This document shows positions 21,600-35,200 of a DNA stretch of 64,000 bases, piece after piece. The translations under genes were made by a program, and so were the position numbers. The stretch covers positions 43,270-107,269 of the forward strand of contig NMRA01000896.1 of the NCBI GenBank assembly GCA_002633005.1, read 5' to 3'. The DNA is from Phoronis australis (lineage: Eukaryota; Phoronida; Phoronidae). Under the pieces are notes generated by a model that worked only from the letters and a program-made list of their open reading frames with translations, was not told the DNA's origin and ran no database searches. Position 1 is the first letter of the stretch. Each line of letters starts with the position of its first letter.

Positions 21600-22740
21600 C
21601 AAGCTCGAATCGATCTGAACATAGAACAAATGCTGACCTGTAGGACCAATGAGTTGGGCCGTGAGCTCGGCTAGCTTTTCTCTGTTTTTTTACAATTAAG
21701 GCAGTCGATTCGGCAAGTTTGAAGACCGCACACACATGAGGCACCTTTCCCCTCGGATATGAACGAGGCCTCTGAAGAAACATGATAACTATGCTTGTTC
21801 CAGGGGGGATCCAGGACTTTGAGTTGGGGTGGGCAAGGCAGGGTATTAGCCAGGATTTTGCCCGTCAGATATTCGCGCTCCTGAACTGCCAAATGGAATC
21901 TGGAAGAATTTTAGGGGGGGGGGGGGGAGGCTGGGGCATAGCCCCTTGGTTCCGCCACTTTGTTCTGTCCAGTTAACTGAAATTGAGCTCTAAAACGAGG
22001 TTTGGACGAAAGAATTAGGTGTTTTTTTAATTTTAAAATACAACTTGGTCGAGATTGATATTTGAAAAATATAACACATGAAATAGACGTAATTATTAAA
22101 ACCAAGAAAGCAGAATTGATGGTCATATAATTTTTATTTTCAATTGCGAGCCTTGTTTTTTATCATAATCAAAATATTTATTTAATAACATCAAGTATTA
22201 TTTCAGATCAATGACAAATCAACTGTTAGTCCCGGTAGTGCCTACCTCACCAGGACCTAGGCTATGCTTGAAGCTAATAGGCCTACTGTTGATCAACTAA
22301 TTAAACCAGATGAGACTAATTGCACATGACAGCAAAATGCTATGAGCCACCACTGTCGAATATATCTTCAACTCGTCAACAATACGACCAGATGACCTGG
22401 TTCGTATAGAAAGCATTTTTATCAAGAATTTATTAGAAGAAACGTAACCCTGCATTCAGCATGATACCTAATCCGTAACACTACGATCGCCGCAATTTGG
22501 TCATGTTTACTTTTCATGTTTCGAACCTAGTTTTCCGGAAAAAAAACTATATCCTTTCGTCAGACAACTCTTTGGTGCATTGACTTGTTCTTTAACTGTA
22601 TTTTTCTACGTCTCAGTGGTTAATTATTGACACATTTTTTAAGATTTAATATTCAGGTTGGACTCCAAAGACCGGCCATTTAACTCACGCAATGTAAATT
22701 TCCGCTTTGTTTATCGCAGTGAGCCTCGCTTTGGATTTTA
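21600..22740. other. no recognisable gene
   Basis: Contains a G-run near 21915-21928 and AT-rich DNA. No coding or repeat feature is supported. Confidence 0.4.
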
Positions 22741-22744
22741 ATGT

Positions 22745-22880
22745 CTGCCGTGTGAATAGAGTCTATGGAATTTGTTTTGCATTCATTCGCTCTGGTACGG
22801 TGTTGGATTTACCAAAGATTTTATAGTATCTTTGGATTTACTATGGATTTTCTATCAGTGAAACTTTTCGCAGGTTAGGT
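22745..22880 (+). repeat. dispersed repeat R1, copy 3 (5' flank of Ly6 gene B)
   Basis: Diverged relative of 2720-2850, recognisable by TATGGAATTTG, CATTCATTCGCTCTGGTA and GTGAAACTTTTCGCA words. Confidence 0.4.
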
Positions 22881-23227
22881 TCGGCAAAATTTATATTTCT
22901 TACATGGTTATGAGTGATTGGGAAATTCATCGGCCTGCGGTATTTACTTGTGTTAGTCTACAGCAAACACCTCACACTTACAATCCTTGTGAGGTTTGAT
23001 AAGCAACACTAAACGATTATGTCTCAAGCATCAGTAACTTTCAAGTGTGGTACCAAAAGAATCACTTTCAAAGTATGCTACATATTTTTAAAACACCCCG
23101 TATGTACACTACCACTGCAACAAATGCACTGCGCATGACTTAATCGAGGGCTTGTGTTTGGAAGAAGTCCGTCATTTACAGTCTCGTCACTCTTAAATTA
23201 TCAAGTGCTACTGAAAGCAAACTTAAC

Positions 23228-23276
23228 ATGAAGACACTCGTCGTTTTGGTTTTGGTCATCTGCGTGACAGCAAGCA
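23228..23276 (+). CDS. Ly6 gene B, exon 1 (signal peptide)
   Basis: 49 nt, donor GTGAGT at 23277. It differs from gene A by one silent and two replacement codons. Confidence 0.78.
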
Positions 23277-26200
23277 GTGAGTACATCAAAATTAATTTGT
23301 ATCAAATCTTGATTTTAGCCCAGGTATTAAAATGTCAGAAATGGTGTGAAATATACGCTTTAACATTGTTTAAGCGGAACATACTCTGTTGTTAAAGAGG
23401 GATTCGGAATCAGTTTTGTTTTTGTAAATGAAGCACTTATCGTGACATTGATGATTTCACGCGCAGTGTTAGGATGGGATATACTAAGCAGAGTGTTGCA
23501 TTCACAGAACATTCATAGACAGAATGCACCATGTAACCCAGATCTGTGCCTATTTAAAACAGCGTCAAACTATTTGTTTGTGCTTGTATAAACTGATAGA
23601 GTGTAGTGAAACTATTGTTCCTGAGCGATTATGTTTGCATCTGTTTGTATCTGAATAATTAGTGAGATATCGACGGAGCTTTGTCGGTACTCCTATGTTA
23701 AAAAAGTCTTTGGGCGTTACTAATTTGAAATGCTCTCTTAGTCACAATTTTCTACCCTCTTCCTAGACCACTTCCCCCTTTCTCCGCGATTTCAGAGCTC
23801 CCCCCACATCACTTTCAAGAGGAATCTGTAACTAGGAGGCGGGTCCCCAAGTTTGTGCTTGTCACTAAACTTTAGCTAACTAACCTAAATAAAAGCTTTA
23901 GCTTTATTGATAATTTGGTATTGCTTTCTTGATTTCGTTATGTACACCCTGCTCGAGATTTGGCGGCAGACGCCACAACTTACGCGAATGTCGCCGATAT
24001 GGAATGACCACCAGATGGGTGCTTTTTGATGAATTAAAAAGCATTAAAATTGAAAGGTCCCGTCTCTCATGCATGGTGATATTGGATAACCTTACAAACC
24101 ATGGAAAATTATATACAGGTGTGGCTTCCAAAGTAGGCTTATGGATCACTATTTAGAAAGTTCGCGCTATGCTATCCACCTAGTATCCGATGTCACTTGT
24201 GTACAGTAGCAATTTATACTTTAGTTAACAGGTCACCGCGCTGGAGCACGTGACATAACTTAAGATCGAACTCCGCACCCCTCGAGCTTTTTAACGAGTG
24301 TCATGTTATTGAGCTATTGAGCTTCATTTGTATGTGGTCGCAAAACAAATGACACAATGCTGGGCGTCTTAAAAATTATAGCTCCAAACCCTTAACTATT
24401 ACCATGCTTCAGTTATTTTCACTCGCCGTACCTCATGTAAAACTAAGTTAAAAACCAATACTCATGCGCAAATCTGCGTTGGTCGACCATAAAATCAATT
24501 CAACAATTGTTAGCTATCTCTACACCGTTGACAGAATACTATTAATGTTTTCCTGTCTCTTTAAGTGATATGGAAGGGGAGGGGTATTGTTGCTACACGA
24601 TGCGTACCAAGAGTGCTACGTTTGTTTAGCGGCAGCAGTGAAAATTCCGGACTACAAACAACATGTTTGTGGTCCGAGGTATAACCATGTTGGCGGTAAT
24701 CACATGCAGCGATAGTTCACGTCTCCTGCTTAAGGGACATTATACTTTTTACAGCAGAAAAAATCTATTTTTAGGATTATCGTTCGATGGCACAAATTTT
24801 TTAAAAAGTTATTAGGTTTTACCAGGATCCGGAGTCTATTCTTAGTACTTGGAAGTCGAAATTATTAATCTTACCTTTTCAGTTCTATTGTTGTGAGAAC
24901 TCAAGAAATATGTCAATACGGTCAGCCTGGTAAGAGAACGACCGTGGCTCTTCCCTGGAGACATCTATTTAAAACTTTAAGTTCATATTGAAAATACTTT
25001 CTCAAAATCGATTATATAGAGTGGTCGAAGGGCGAAAATTGATGAACTACTTGCCGAGACACAAAACTTGTCACCACTTAGTACTGAGTAATTAATGCGT
25101 GCGTTATACTGCTTGAATAATATGTTCAGCATTGTAGTGTTTGAAATGAAGATATATTCTCTACAAAACCCAATGTTTTTAGTTCCTTGAAGTTGTTTCG
25201 AGGAAACTTGAGTCCAAGAATTCGGAATGTGCTCTTGTGCCGCCATTTTGAGAGCAGCTTCCCTTGTTGAGTTTTGAATACTTGGCGCGAATCCAGGTAC
25301 CCCTCAGACAAGTGGAAATTGTCAAAAATCTGGTTGGTAATGACATATTTTAACCTATTATTTTAATCTTGAGTGAAAGAGCATTCGGATGATTTTTTCC
25401 TTTCTTGCACCGGGGCAGTCGTGGATTTCCGACTTTAGGTGAAAAATTCCAAAATGGCACTTTTTTGGTCATATTTGGCATCTCGATTTTTTTTCACGGT
25501 AGATGTAGCAACTTAAAAACCTATGGCTTTGTTGAATTTTTCCATTTTTGAGAAACCTCATAGAATTTACTTTCTGTCAGTTATGCCTTTGTTTCAGGTG
25601 TTAGTGACAGCTGCGCAAATAAGGGCTTTGATTAGCCCAGGCCAGTGATAAGGTCAAAATCAGTCACTGATCCTGTGGTGTTAGGCCTGTGTATTTCTTA
25701 GTGTCCTGTTTGGGTAGTTTTGATTGTCACAATCTAGGGAAAGCGTGTTGTGGTAACCATTACGGCGTTCACCCTTTACTTGTTCGATTGGATAGCAAAC
25801 GAACAAGTTAGCGGCGGACTGACCTAGCCAGACAAAAGACTGCACCCAGTAGTTAACAAAGGATCAGGATGTTTTCACTAACATGATAACGTAGAATTGT
25901 CATGAGGACTTGACAGTGACCTCAGGAGTCTCACACTCCACTGATTTATCCACATTATTTTGAAAACGCTTTGCCTGGTCTCACATTGTGTGTCATAAAA
26001 GAGATAAGCATACTTGCAACTGACACAGCAAGTAGAACTACTCTCGTTTATCACATTGGTGTACACGCACAAATGAACCGTGGTTTTTTGTTGACCCCAG
26101 ACCCCGTCCGGACTTGTGCCATATACCAACTCCGGACGGTCTCTCACGACGATTTAGCGTTATGGGTCAGATCCGCCTCCCGCTAAAAAGCAATACTTCG

Positions 26201-29200
26201 CGAGATTAGGTCCTACGTGAGATATTGCCGTGTATTTTTTATGAGAACACGTGATTTTGGCTAGATTTAGGGGGAGGGGGTGTTGTGGCGAGTATGGGTA
26301 GAGTTTTAGACTGCTGTGGTCATTGCATGGGTGTGTTCTGAAATTTGCAGGGTGTTGTGAAGTTTGTAGGGTGTTTGTTGAGGTGTTTGTGGGATGTTTG
26401 TGGGATGTTGTGGCCCTCATTTACACGGTTTTATTGACATTTATCGGAGGCATAGACTCCTATAGAATTATGACATCGGAACGAGGGGAATCGAAATGAG
26501 GAATGTAGAGACAGGGAAACGAAAACAAAAAAATAATTGCAGGTGGTTTGGTACCCGTTGTACCAGACATGCGCAAGCCGCTCGGATGGGCCCATTGCCC
26601 TGATCACCTGGAACCATTTGTAAGGCTTTATTAATGTTAAAAACCGAGCTCAGGAGTTAGAGACCTGACTCCAGGTCTAGCAGTGTGCCCCAGTGGGACT
26701 CGAACCAACGACTTTGAGTAAAGGAAGTGGACACCTGTCACACTAGCTCGCATTGCCTCCTCTAAACAAAAAGAAAAGTAATGAACATATTGGTTTGGAT
26801 CATTGATTTTGACTTCCTGAACGTCCAAGTTTAAAAATTTTAACGCGCGTGAAAAGTTAATTTGTGAAATTAAACAGATATTAACAGACCAAAAACACCC
26901 AGTTTCCAAAAGGGACGTTTCCTTACGAGCTTGAGTTCAAAATTCTTGCCACGCAAAATGGACGGCACCGACAATGGACCAATTTTACCGTCTTTGCGGC
27001 AATAGGATAGGCCCAGTAAAGGGATCTGGAGTTGTTTATAATTCTGTTGAAAACAGTTGAATCTTACTGAATATTAAGGTAAAGATAGGTCTCACTAAAT
27101 TTCACATTAAAATATGGATGAGAATAATTTACATTACAGTTCTAAACTCGAAACCAGAAGAAACGCATTGTTAGCTATTAAATTATGTGACTCAGTGACA
27201 GCACTCATTTTATTCTATGGAACAGAAATATTGGATACTAGCCATAGAAAAGAAATTAGCAGCCGTCTTGAATTTTTAAAACCGATGCATTATAAGATAA
27301 ACCATGAGCAGTGACTTATTTGTGGATCGATTACGAAGGGCTAGTCACAGTCTGGCGTAGGCTTGCTTAGACATTGGGGAACAAAACACCAAATGTTAGC
27401 CTTGTCTTATGTTCTTCAAAACGAAAGAAATGGTCCGATCGCCTTATTTAGTGACAACTCTTCAGTCATTTTCCCTTGATGTTCAATTATTGTTGGAAGA
27501 CGCCACAGCACACTAAGAGCCACCGCGGATGAATAGTCAGGAGCTGATCAAGCTGTGAGCCTCAAGTGAAATGTTCCCCTCATACAGCGAGGCAAAATGC
27601 TCACTGACCTGTAAGCTGCACTGAGGGGGTAACATCTCGCGAGACAAAATCCACCAGGTTAATGAACGTGAACTATTCACTGACATCATTGTCAAATGAA
27701 GCATGTGGCCCAAACAGTTGCCTAACTTTCGGCCTCCATTATAATTAGAATCTGGTGAACAACAGTATCTGGTTGTTTGGTCAATCAAGGATGAAGTCAA
27801 CCGATGTATTTAAACCGAACATTTGAACATGAAAACCATGCTTTTGCAGACGATAAATGCGGTTTGTTATAACCATGCCCACTTGAAGTGCTTACAATGT
27901 CACTCGAGCAGATCGCTGTGTTTTGGTTTACAGATCTTACTGTGCTTCTATATTCTTATCTCCTAAAATCTCTTGACCCAAACAGAGTTCTGTGCATCCA
28001 TTGAGGACCAACGGAATTAATATTTGTGTTTCAAAAATGAGAGAAATAAGAGACAACTGAGTTCGATAAAATGTTGAAATTCGCTTAGCGTGGTGATAAA
28101 AAATCTGACTAAATGGCCTCATTTGCAAGTTTTTCGTCCGGCTGTGAATGGAGACTGGAAGAGGGACAAGTGCTGATTTACTTCGTTAGCCAACTCTAAA
28201 GTGTATTACCTTTCTCACGGATCCGCTGAGTTTTACTCCATATGCGGTGTCAGACGAAAAACCATATCGGCAATCAAAAACAATGCAAGCGAAATTTTTA
28301 ATTTTGATAACTGGGCTTCGTTTCTTCTGCTCATCGTTTTTGATTTTTCGCTTTGACAACTATTTTGGATGGGATTCTAGAAATATCGTCAATTTCTCAG
28401 CATGTTTTTTTGCAGTTTTAAGTGAACAAGCCTCGTCCCAAGCCACAAGATGACGCATACCGGTTAGCCAACGGCTAAGCCGATCTGCGCCATCTTGAGG
28501 CTGAGCTGATTCGTGGACCTCGCTGGTTCCCTGCGTGCCGCTAGGTGGGGCGGTAGCCGCGCCAGCACTAAGATATCACTTAATTTTCCTCGGGAATTTT
28601 TTTACACCAAATTCTCAACAGGCATTGCTTTACGCAAACAAACTGGCATAACTGATGGACTGAAGTGTAAATGTGGTCTGTTATACAGACAAATCGGTGC
28701 TTAAAATTTATGTTCAGGAAATATGAAACCTAGAAATTGTGTTTGCGCCTCTTCGGGAATGCATCTTTCTACTGTCCTGTATTCATACAGTATGAATAAC
28801 ACACCGGTTAAATCGGCCAGATATGTGTTTATGGTACATGTATGTGCTTCAAGAACGCGGCTATTAAACATCACGAAATAGTTGTTGCGACGCCACTTGC
28901 ATGACAAGGCTAAAAATCGTTCACAGTCCGCCATTTTTTCACGGTGTTGTAAAACTAACCAATGACTGCCGAGGTTATATCGACCAATGCTAAAGCGCGT
29001 GCCACTGCGTGATACCTGCGTGCTGGCTGGGCTCACAGGCGCTTGGGTTTATCGCAAATGACGTCACTCAATAATATATATAAGAAAACATAAAGGTTGG
29101 ACACTTAAACTTTGCAAAGCCGAGGCTCCCAACTTCAACCGTCCAAAATCCAAATAAAATCTGCGTGCACCTCCCTCAGTCTGGTGTTGCATAAACCTTC

Positions 29201-32200
29201 GAAGCCTTATCTTTCCTAGATCCCATTAACTGTCTTCGTGAGTGGTGAATTGGCGATGGAATTTCCAAAACAATCTCAAAACTCTGAATTCAAGGACCTG
29301 AAATAGTAAACATGGCGGATTTCTGTTGTGCTTCAACTTGTACNNNNNNNNNNNNNNNNNNNNNNNNNNNNNNNNNNNNNNNNNNNNNNNNNNNNNNNNN
29401 NNNNNNNNNNNNNNNNNNNNNNNNNNNNNNNNNNNNNNNNNNNNNNNNNNNNNNNNNNNNNNNNNNNNNNNNNNNNNNNNNNNNNNNNNNNNNNNNNNNN
29501 NNNNNNNNNNNNNNNNNNNNNNNNNNNNNNNNNNNTGACAAGCACACGCACGCTTACTCTCACACACACGCATACAAACTTCAAAACAAACGTCACGTGA
29601 CAACAACATGTGTTCCCACAGAGATTTTTCTCGGGTTGCGTGCTACAATCTAGCGTAGATTTGGACTTAATCTGCAGTTAATCCAGACTTCACAAGAACT
29701 TAAAAATCTTAGAGACGCTATTTGGAAAACTTGAGGAGGATTTCAGGTAATTTGTTGAGTCAAAGCTGTATTCTTATTTAAGAATTCAAGCCCTATCGAC
29801 GATTGCGAGACCAGCAGCTACGCATTTGTCGGCAAGATTTCGCCCTGGAACTTCAACAAAACTTTATGAAAAATGATCGTAATTTAACAACGAATTTTGA
29901 TAGCAATGTACCACAATTTTGTAGAAAGTAAATAATAATAATCTGCACGCTTTATCTTAGCGCGTAATGCATATAGTCGACCCAGAACAGGTGATTGTGC
30001 AGAGGCATTATCCTCAAAATTGCTCATGTTGGCTTGGCTCTGGTCAGGCGAAAATAAGTTTTTTTTCACTACCAACCGCCGTGGAGTATTTGTTACTGTT
30101 TCTTTGAAGGGAGATATTGTTGGGCAGTTTCTAAGATACGTTTTCTTGCCGCCCTCAAAATGAGCACTGCACACGTTATGCTACGAAGTCGGAAAGAATT
30201 CACGAAGTCGGCCTTTGCTACCAGCTCTACCGATGTCTCTGACCCATGTTTAACGCAGTTCTTGATCCTTGGGAAACAGGTAGTAACTAAATTTTTTATT
30301 TCGCTAACTGGTATTATAGTATGCCAGGCATACAACACGTATAACCTCCCTGTGGCCGGTTCGCCCCCACGCTTGCCGACGTACTTGTTTACCGGCTTAA
30401 CCACAATGCAACATTCTGACCCATTTCCAATATGGCGGCGTTGCAACTCCGCTATTGAACTGTGGTTTCTAAAGTTTTGTTGACCCCATACCGTCCGGAC
30501 TTGCGCCATATACCAATTCCGGACGGTTTCTCACGACGATTTAGCGTTATGGGTCAGTTCCGCCTCCCGCTAAAAAGCAAGACTTCGCGAGATTAGGCCC
30601 TACGTGAGATATTGCCGTGTATTTTTTATGAGAACACGTGATTTTGGCTAGATTTAGGGGAAGGGGGTGTTGTGGCGAGTATGGGTATAGAGTTTTAGAC
30701 TGCTGTGGTCATTGTGGGTGTGTTCTGAAATTTGCAGGGTGTTGTGAAGTTTGTTGGGTGTTTGTTGTGGTGTTTGTGGGATGTTGTGGCACCTACACGC
30801 TTTTATTGACATCGGAGGCATAGACCCCTATAGAATTATGACATCGGAACGAGGGGAATCGAAACGAGGAATGTAGAGACAGGGAAAAGAAAACAAAAAA
30901 TATTTGCAGGTGGTTTGGTACACGTTGTACCAGACATGCGCAAGCCGCTCGGATGGGCCCATTGCCCTGATCACCTGGAACCATTTTTAATGCTTTGTTA
31001 ATGATAAAAACCGAACTGAGGAGCTAGAGACCTGACTCCAGGTCTAGCAGTGTGCCCCAGTGGGACTTGAACCAGCGACTTTGAGTAAAGGAAGTGGACA
31101 CCTGTCACACTAGCTCGCATTGCCTCCTCTAAACAAAAAGAAAAGTAATGAACATATTGGTTTGGATCAGTGATTTTGACTTCCTGAACGTCCAAGTTTA
31201 AAATTTTTAACGCGCGTGAAAAGTTAATTTGTGAAATTAAACAGATATTAACAGACCAAAAACACCCAGTTTCCAAAAGGGACGTTTCCTTACGACCTTG
31301 AGTTCAAAATTCATGGCACGCAAAATGGACGGCACCGACAATGGACCAATTTTACCGTCTTTGCGGCAATAGGATAGGCCCAGTAAAGGGATGTGGAGGT
31401 TGTTTATAATTCTGTTGAAAACAGTTGAATCTTACTGAATATTAAGATAAAGATAGGTCTCACTAAATTTCACATTAAAATATCGATGAGAATAATTTAT
31501 ATTACAGTTCTAAACTCGAAACCAGAAGAAACGCATTGTTAGCTATTAAATTATGTGACTCGGTGATAGCACTCATTTTATTCTATGGAAGAGAAATATT
31601 GGATACTAGCCATAGAAAAGAAATTAGTAGCCGTCTTGAAATTTTAAAATCGATGCATTATAAGAGAAATTAGAGAATAGGTCTTCAGCATCGCGGATAA
31701 ACCATGAGCAGTGACTTATTTGTGGATCGATTACGAAGGGCTAGTCACAGTGTGGCGTAGGCTTGCTTAGACATTAGGGAACAAAACCCCAAATGTTAGC
31801 CTTGTCTCATGTTCTTCAAAACGAAAGAAATGGTTCGATCGCCTTATTTAGTGACAACTCTTCACTCATTTTCCCTTGATGTTGAATTATTGTTGGAAGA
31901 CGCCACAGCACACTAAGAGCCACCGCGGATGAAAAGACAGGAGCTGATCAAGCTGTGAGCCTCAAGTGAAATGTTCCCCTCATACAGCGAGGCAAAATGC
32001 TCACTGACCTGTAAGCTGCACTGAGGGGGTAACACCTCGCGAGACAAATTCCACAAGGTTCATGAACGTGAACTATTCACTGAGATCATTGTCAAATGAA
32101 GCCTGTGGCCCAAACAGTTGCCTAACTCCCGGCCTCCATTATAATTAGAATCTGGTGAACAACAGTATCTGGTTGTTTGGTCAATCAAGGATGAAGTCAA

Positions 32201-35200
32201 CCGATGTATTTAAACCGAACATTTGAACACGAAAACCATGCTTTTGCAGACGATAAATGCGGTTTGTTATAACCATGCCCACTTGAAGTGCTTACAATGT
32301 CACTCGAGCAGATCGCTGTGTTTTGGTTACAGATCTTACTGTGCTTCTATATTCTTATCTCCTGAAATCTCTTGACTCAAAAAGAGTACTGTGCATCCAT
32401 TGAGGACCAACCGAATTAATATTTATGTTTCAAAAATGAGAGAAATAAGAGACACTGAGTTCGATAAAATGTTGAAATTCGCTTAGCATGGTGATAAAAA
32501 ATCTTCATTTCTTCTGCTCATCTTTTTGATTTTTCTCTTTGATAAACTATTTTGGATGGGACTCGAGAAATATCGTCAATTTCTCAGCATGTTTTTTGCA
32601 GTTTTAAGTGAACAAGCCTCGTCCCAAGCCACAAGATGACGCATACCGGGCGTGCGTTCAGTAGACGCTAGGACCTACGCTAGGACCTAGCTAAAACCTA
32701 GTCAAAGTCACGTGTTCTCATTTAAAATACACGGCAATATCTCACGTAATCTCGCGATGTCTTGCTTTTTAGCAAGGTCCTAGCGCTACTGAACGGGAGG
32801 CGGTTTAGCGTGGGGACGAGGCTGAGCTGATTCGTGGACCTCACTGGTTCCCTGCGTGCCGCTAGGTGGGGCGGTAATTTTCCTCGGGAATTTTTTTACA
32901 CCGGCGTTTCTGATTGGCTAGCCGAATTCTCAACAGGCAGCGCTTTACGCAAACAAAATGGCATAACTGATGGACTGAAGTGTAAATGTGGTCTTTTGTA
33001 CAATTTTATGTTCAGGAAATGTGAAACCTAGAAATTGTGTTCGCGCCTTTTCGGAATGCATCTTTCTACTGTCGATGACTTTCCTTTACGATAGTGTCCT
33101 GTATTCATACAGTATGAATAACACACCGGTTAAATCGGCCAGATATGTGTTTATTGTACTTGAATGTGCTTCAAGAACGCGGCTATTAAACATCACTGCA
33201 GAAACGAAATAGTTGCTGCAACGCCACTTGCATGACAAGGCTAAAAATCACTCACAGTCCGCCATTTTTTCACGGTGTTGTAAAGCTAACCAATGACTGC
33301 CGAGGTTACATCAACCAATGCTAAAGCGCGCGCTTCACTGACGTCCCCTTACACAGTGCAAAGGTCATCCCATTTGTAAACATGGAACAAGCCAGACATG
33401 ACGACAGTCGCCGGGCGAACGCTAGTAAAGCAATATCATGAAAGATGGATTAAATCGATCTTAACATTTAAAACTGTTAATAAAATGTGAAAAAGTGCAT
33501 TTAGTGTTCAGAAAATGGCGAGTCACTCACAGGGTTCATACTCAAATAAGTCGTACTCGTGTCTCCATGTCTGTATCTCGTGTTTGGCAGTCAGTGATTG
33601 TGAGTTCCGATATAGTTTTGTTGTGTGCGTAAGCCGTGTTTCGTGAGCACGGCACGGTATTTTTGGCGGTCAGTAAACTGGTCTTGACGGGTGGAAAGCA
33701 GTGTTGTCGAGTCAAAGAATTTAAAGGACCATTATTGTGACTGGGAAAGGAGATGCCAATTCATGCTAATTTATTTTTCATAAGTTGAGCGACTTATAAT
33801 TACCGTGCCCGACTTATCATTCGGGCGCTCAATTTATAAGTCGGGCACCTTTTCTATGACCGCACCTTTATTTTTGCATCAAAAACACATGGTCAGATGA
33901 CCGGTCGATCAAGATAAAATCATATTTCAAATTCTGCAGGGTTTCTAGTAATTTCCCATGATAGGGAGGTTTAAATAACCAAAATCTGTTGTTTTGTAGA
34001 TAGTTTGTCAAAAGCACAACGTAAAGTCCCACATAACACGAGCACCAAATGTAAATGAAGTGCACCGTTATATCTGCGAAGTGTAGCCAATGCCATACAG
34101 ATAAAAATGGTGCGTAGCGTGGCGCAATAAACGGCAGTTGTCTCTCCATTTTCAGATGCTCTCACATGCTACTCTTGTTCTAACTGTGGTTCCAGTGTTG
34201 GAACGGTGGTCAAGTGCTCGTCCATCCTAGGGACTGCTGGCTGTATGAAGTCCTTCTATGAAGCTGGCGGTAAGTCAACAGTGCAACTGCACGTTACTTT
34301 TCATTCAACAGATTTGGAGTAGTTCAGGCCGGCCGCATAGTGTTAGCCGTCTGCAATAAGTTTTACGAACAGCTTGTATTTCTCACCCGACCCGTGCACA
34401 TTATCCAACGTGGTGTACAGAAAAAATAAAAATACTATTCACAGATCTGTATCGAACTTTAAGAATGTGAAGACGAGTATTTTTGTAAACATTTTCTACT
34501 TTCTGGTAAATCCGTACCGTGACAAATTCCGATATCTTTTAAAAGTGAACATCGCATTTATCAGAATGCATTTTTTGGTCAAGTTGGTATAAATTATTCA
34601 CTATAAAAGTTAGGCCTACTTCTATTCTTTGTGAGTTTATTTCTACTCAAAAAGAAACTACCAAGTCCATAAATTTGACGCAGTGAAGAAGTTTGGTCCG
34701 AATAAGCTATGTTCTATTGCGTCTTCTCCATTTTAATAAGAACACAGTGGCCGGGACAAATGTAAGTGTTTGTCACATTTTCCTTCTTACGTTGTATGTA
34801 TTCGCGCATTATAAGTGTACCTTTCAACTTGAGGTGAATTCGGTGAAATCCGTAAGCCTGGTGTTTGAACTGACTGAAACATTATGGTCACTCAGTAAGC
34901 CAACCGTATAACTTTATCTAGCCTAAGGACACGCTGCATGAATAAAATACAAACTGGCAGGAATTTATACTTGTTAGCGAGGTTCGACACCGTTTGCCAA
35001 AACCCGTAAAGCAGTCGTTGTTTTACGACATTAAAAATTTGTATAACATTTGAACATTATTTCTATTTCAAATAACCGATTATTGTTTTGCTATTATAGG
35101 ATAAAATAATGGCGAGCGACATCAAATTTCGCAGTTATTTCATACTGAACAGTTACTGGACAGGATTGTAAACATTGGGTGTGACATAATTCAAACAGCA

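Larger units (their letters stand above)
30480..33332 (+). repeat. intronic segmental duplication, unit 2
   Basis: Near-copy of 26090-29001, offset by about 4.4 kb. It differs by substitutions, small indels and a MITE at 32655-32795. The opening inverted repeat (ACCGTCCGGA..TCCGGACGGT) is also present. Confidence 0.85.

Noticed and set aside
26637-26909. 90-codon minus-strand frame that recurs at 30998-31276
   Set aside because: It overlaps the tRNA-derived SINE, and its recurrence comes from the segmental duplication, not from coding conservation.
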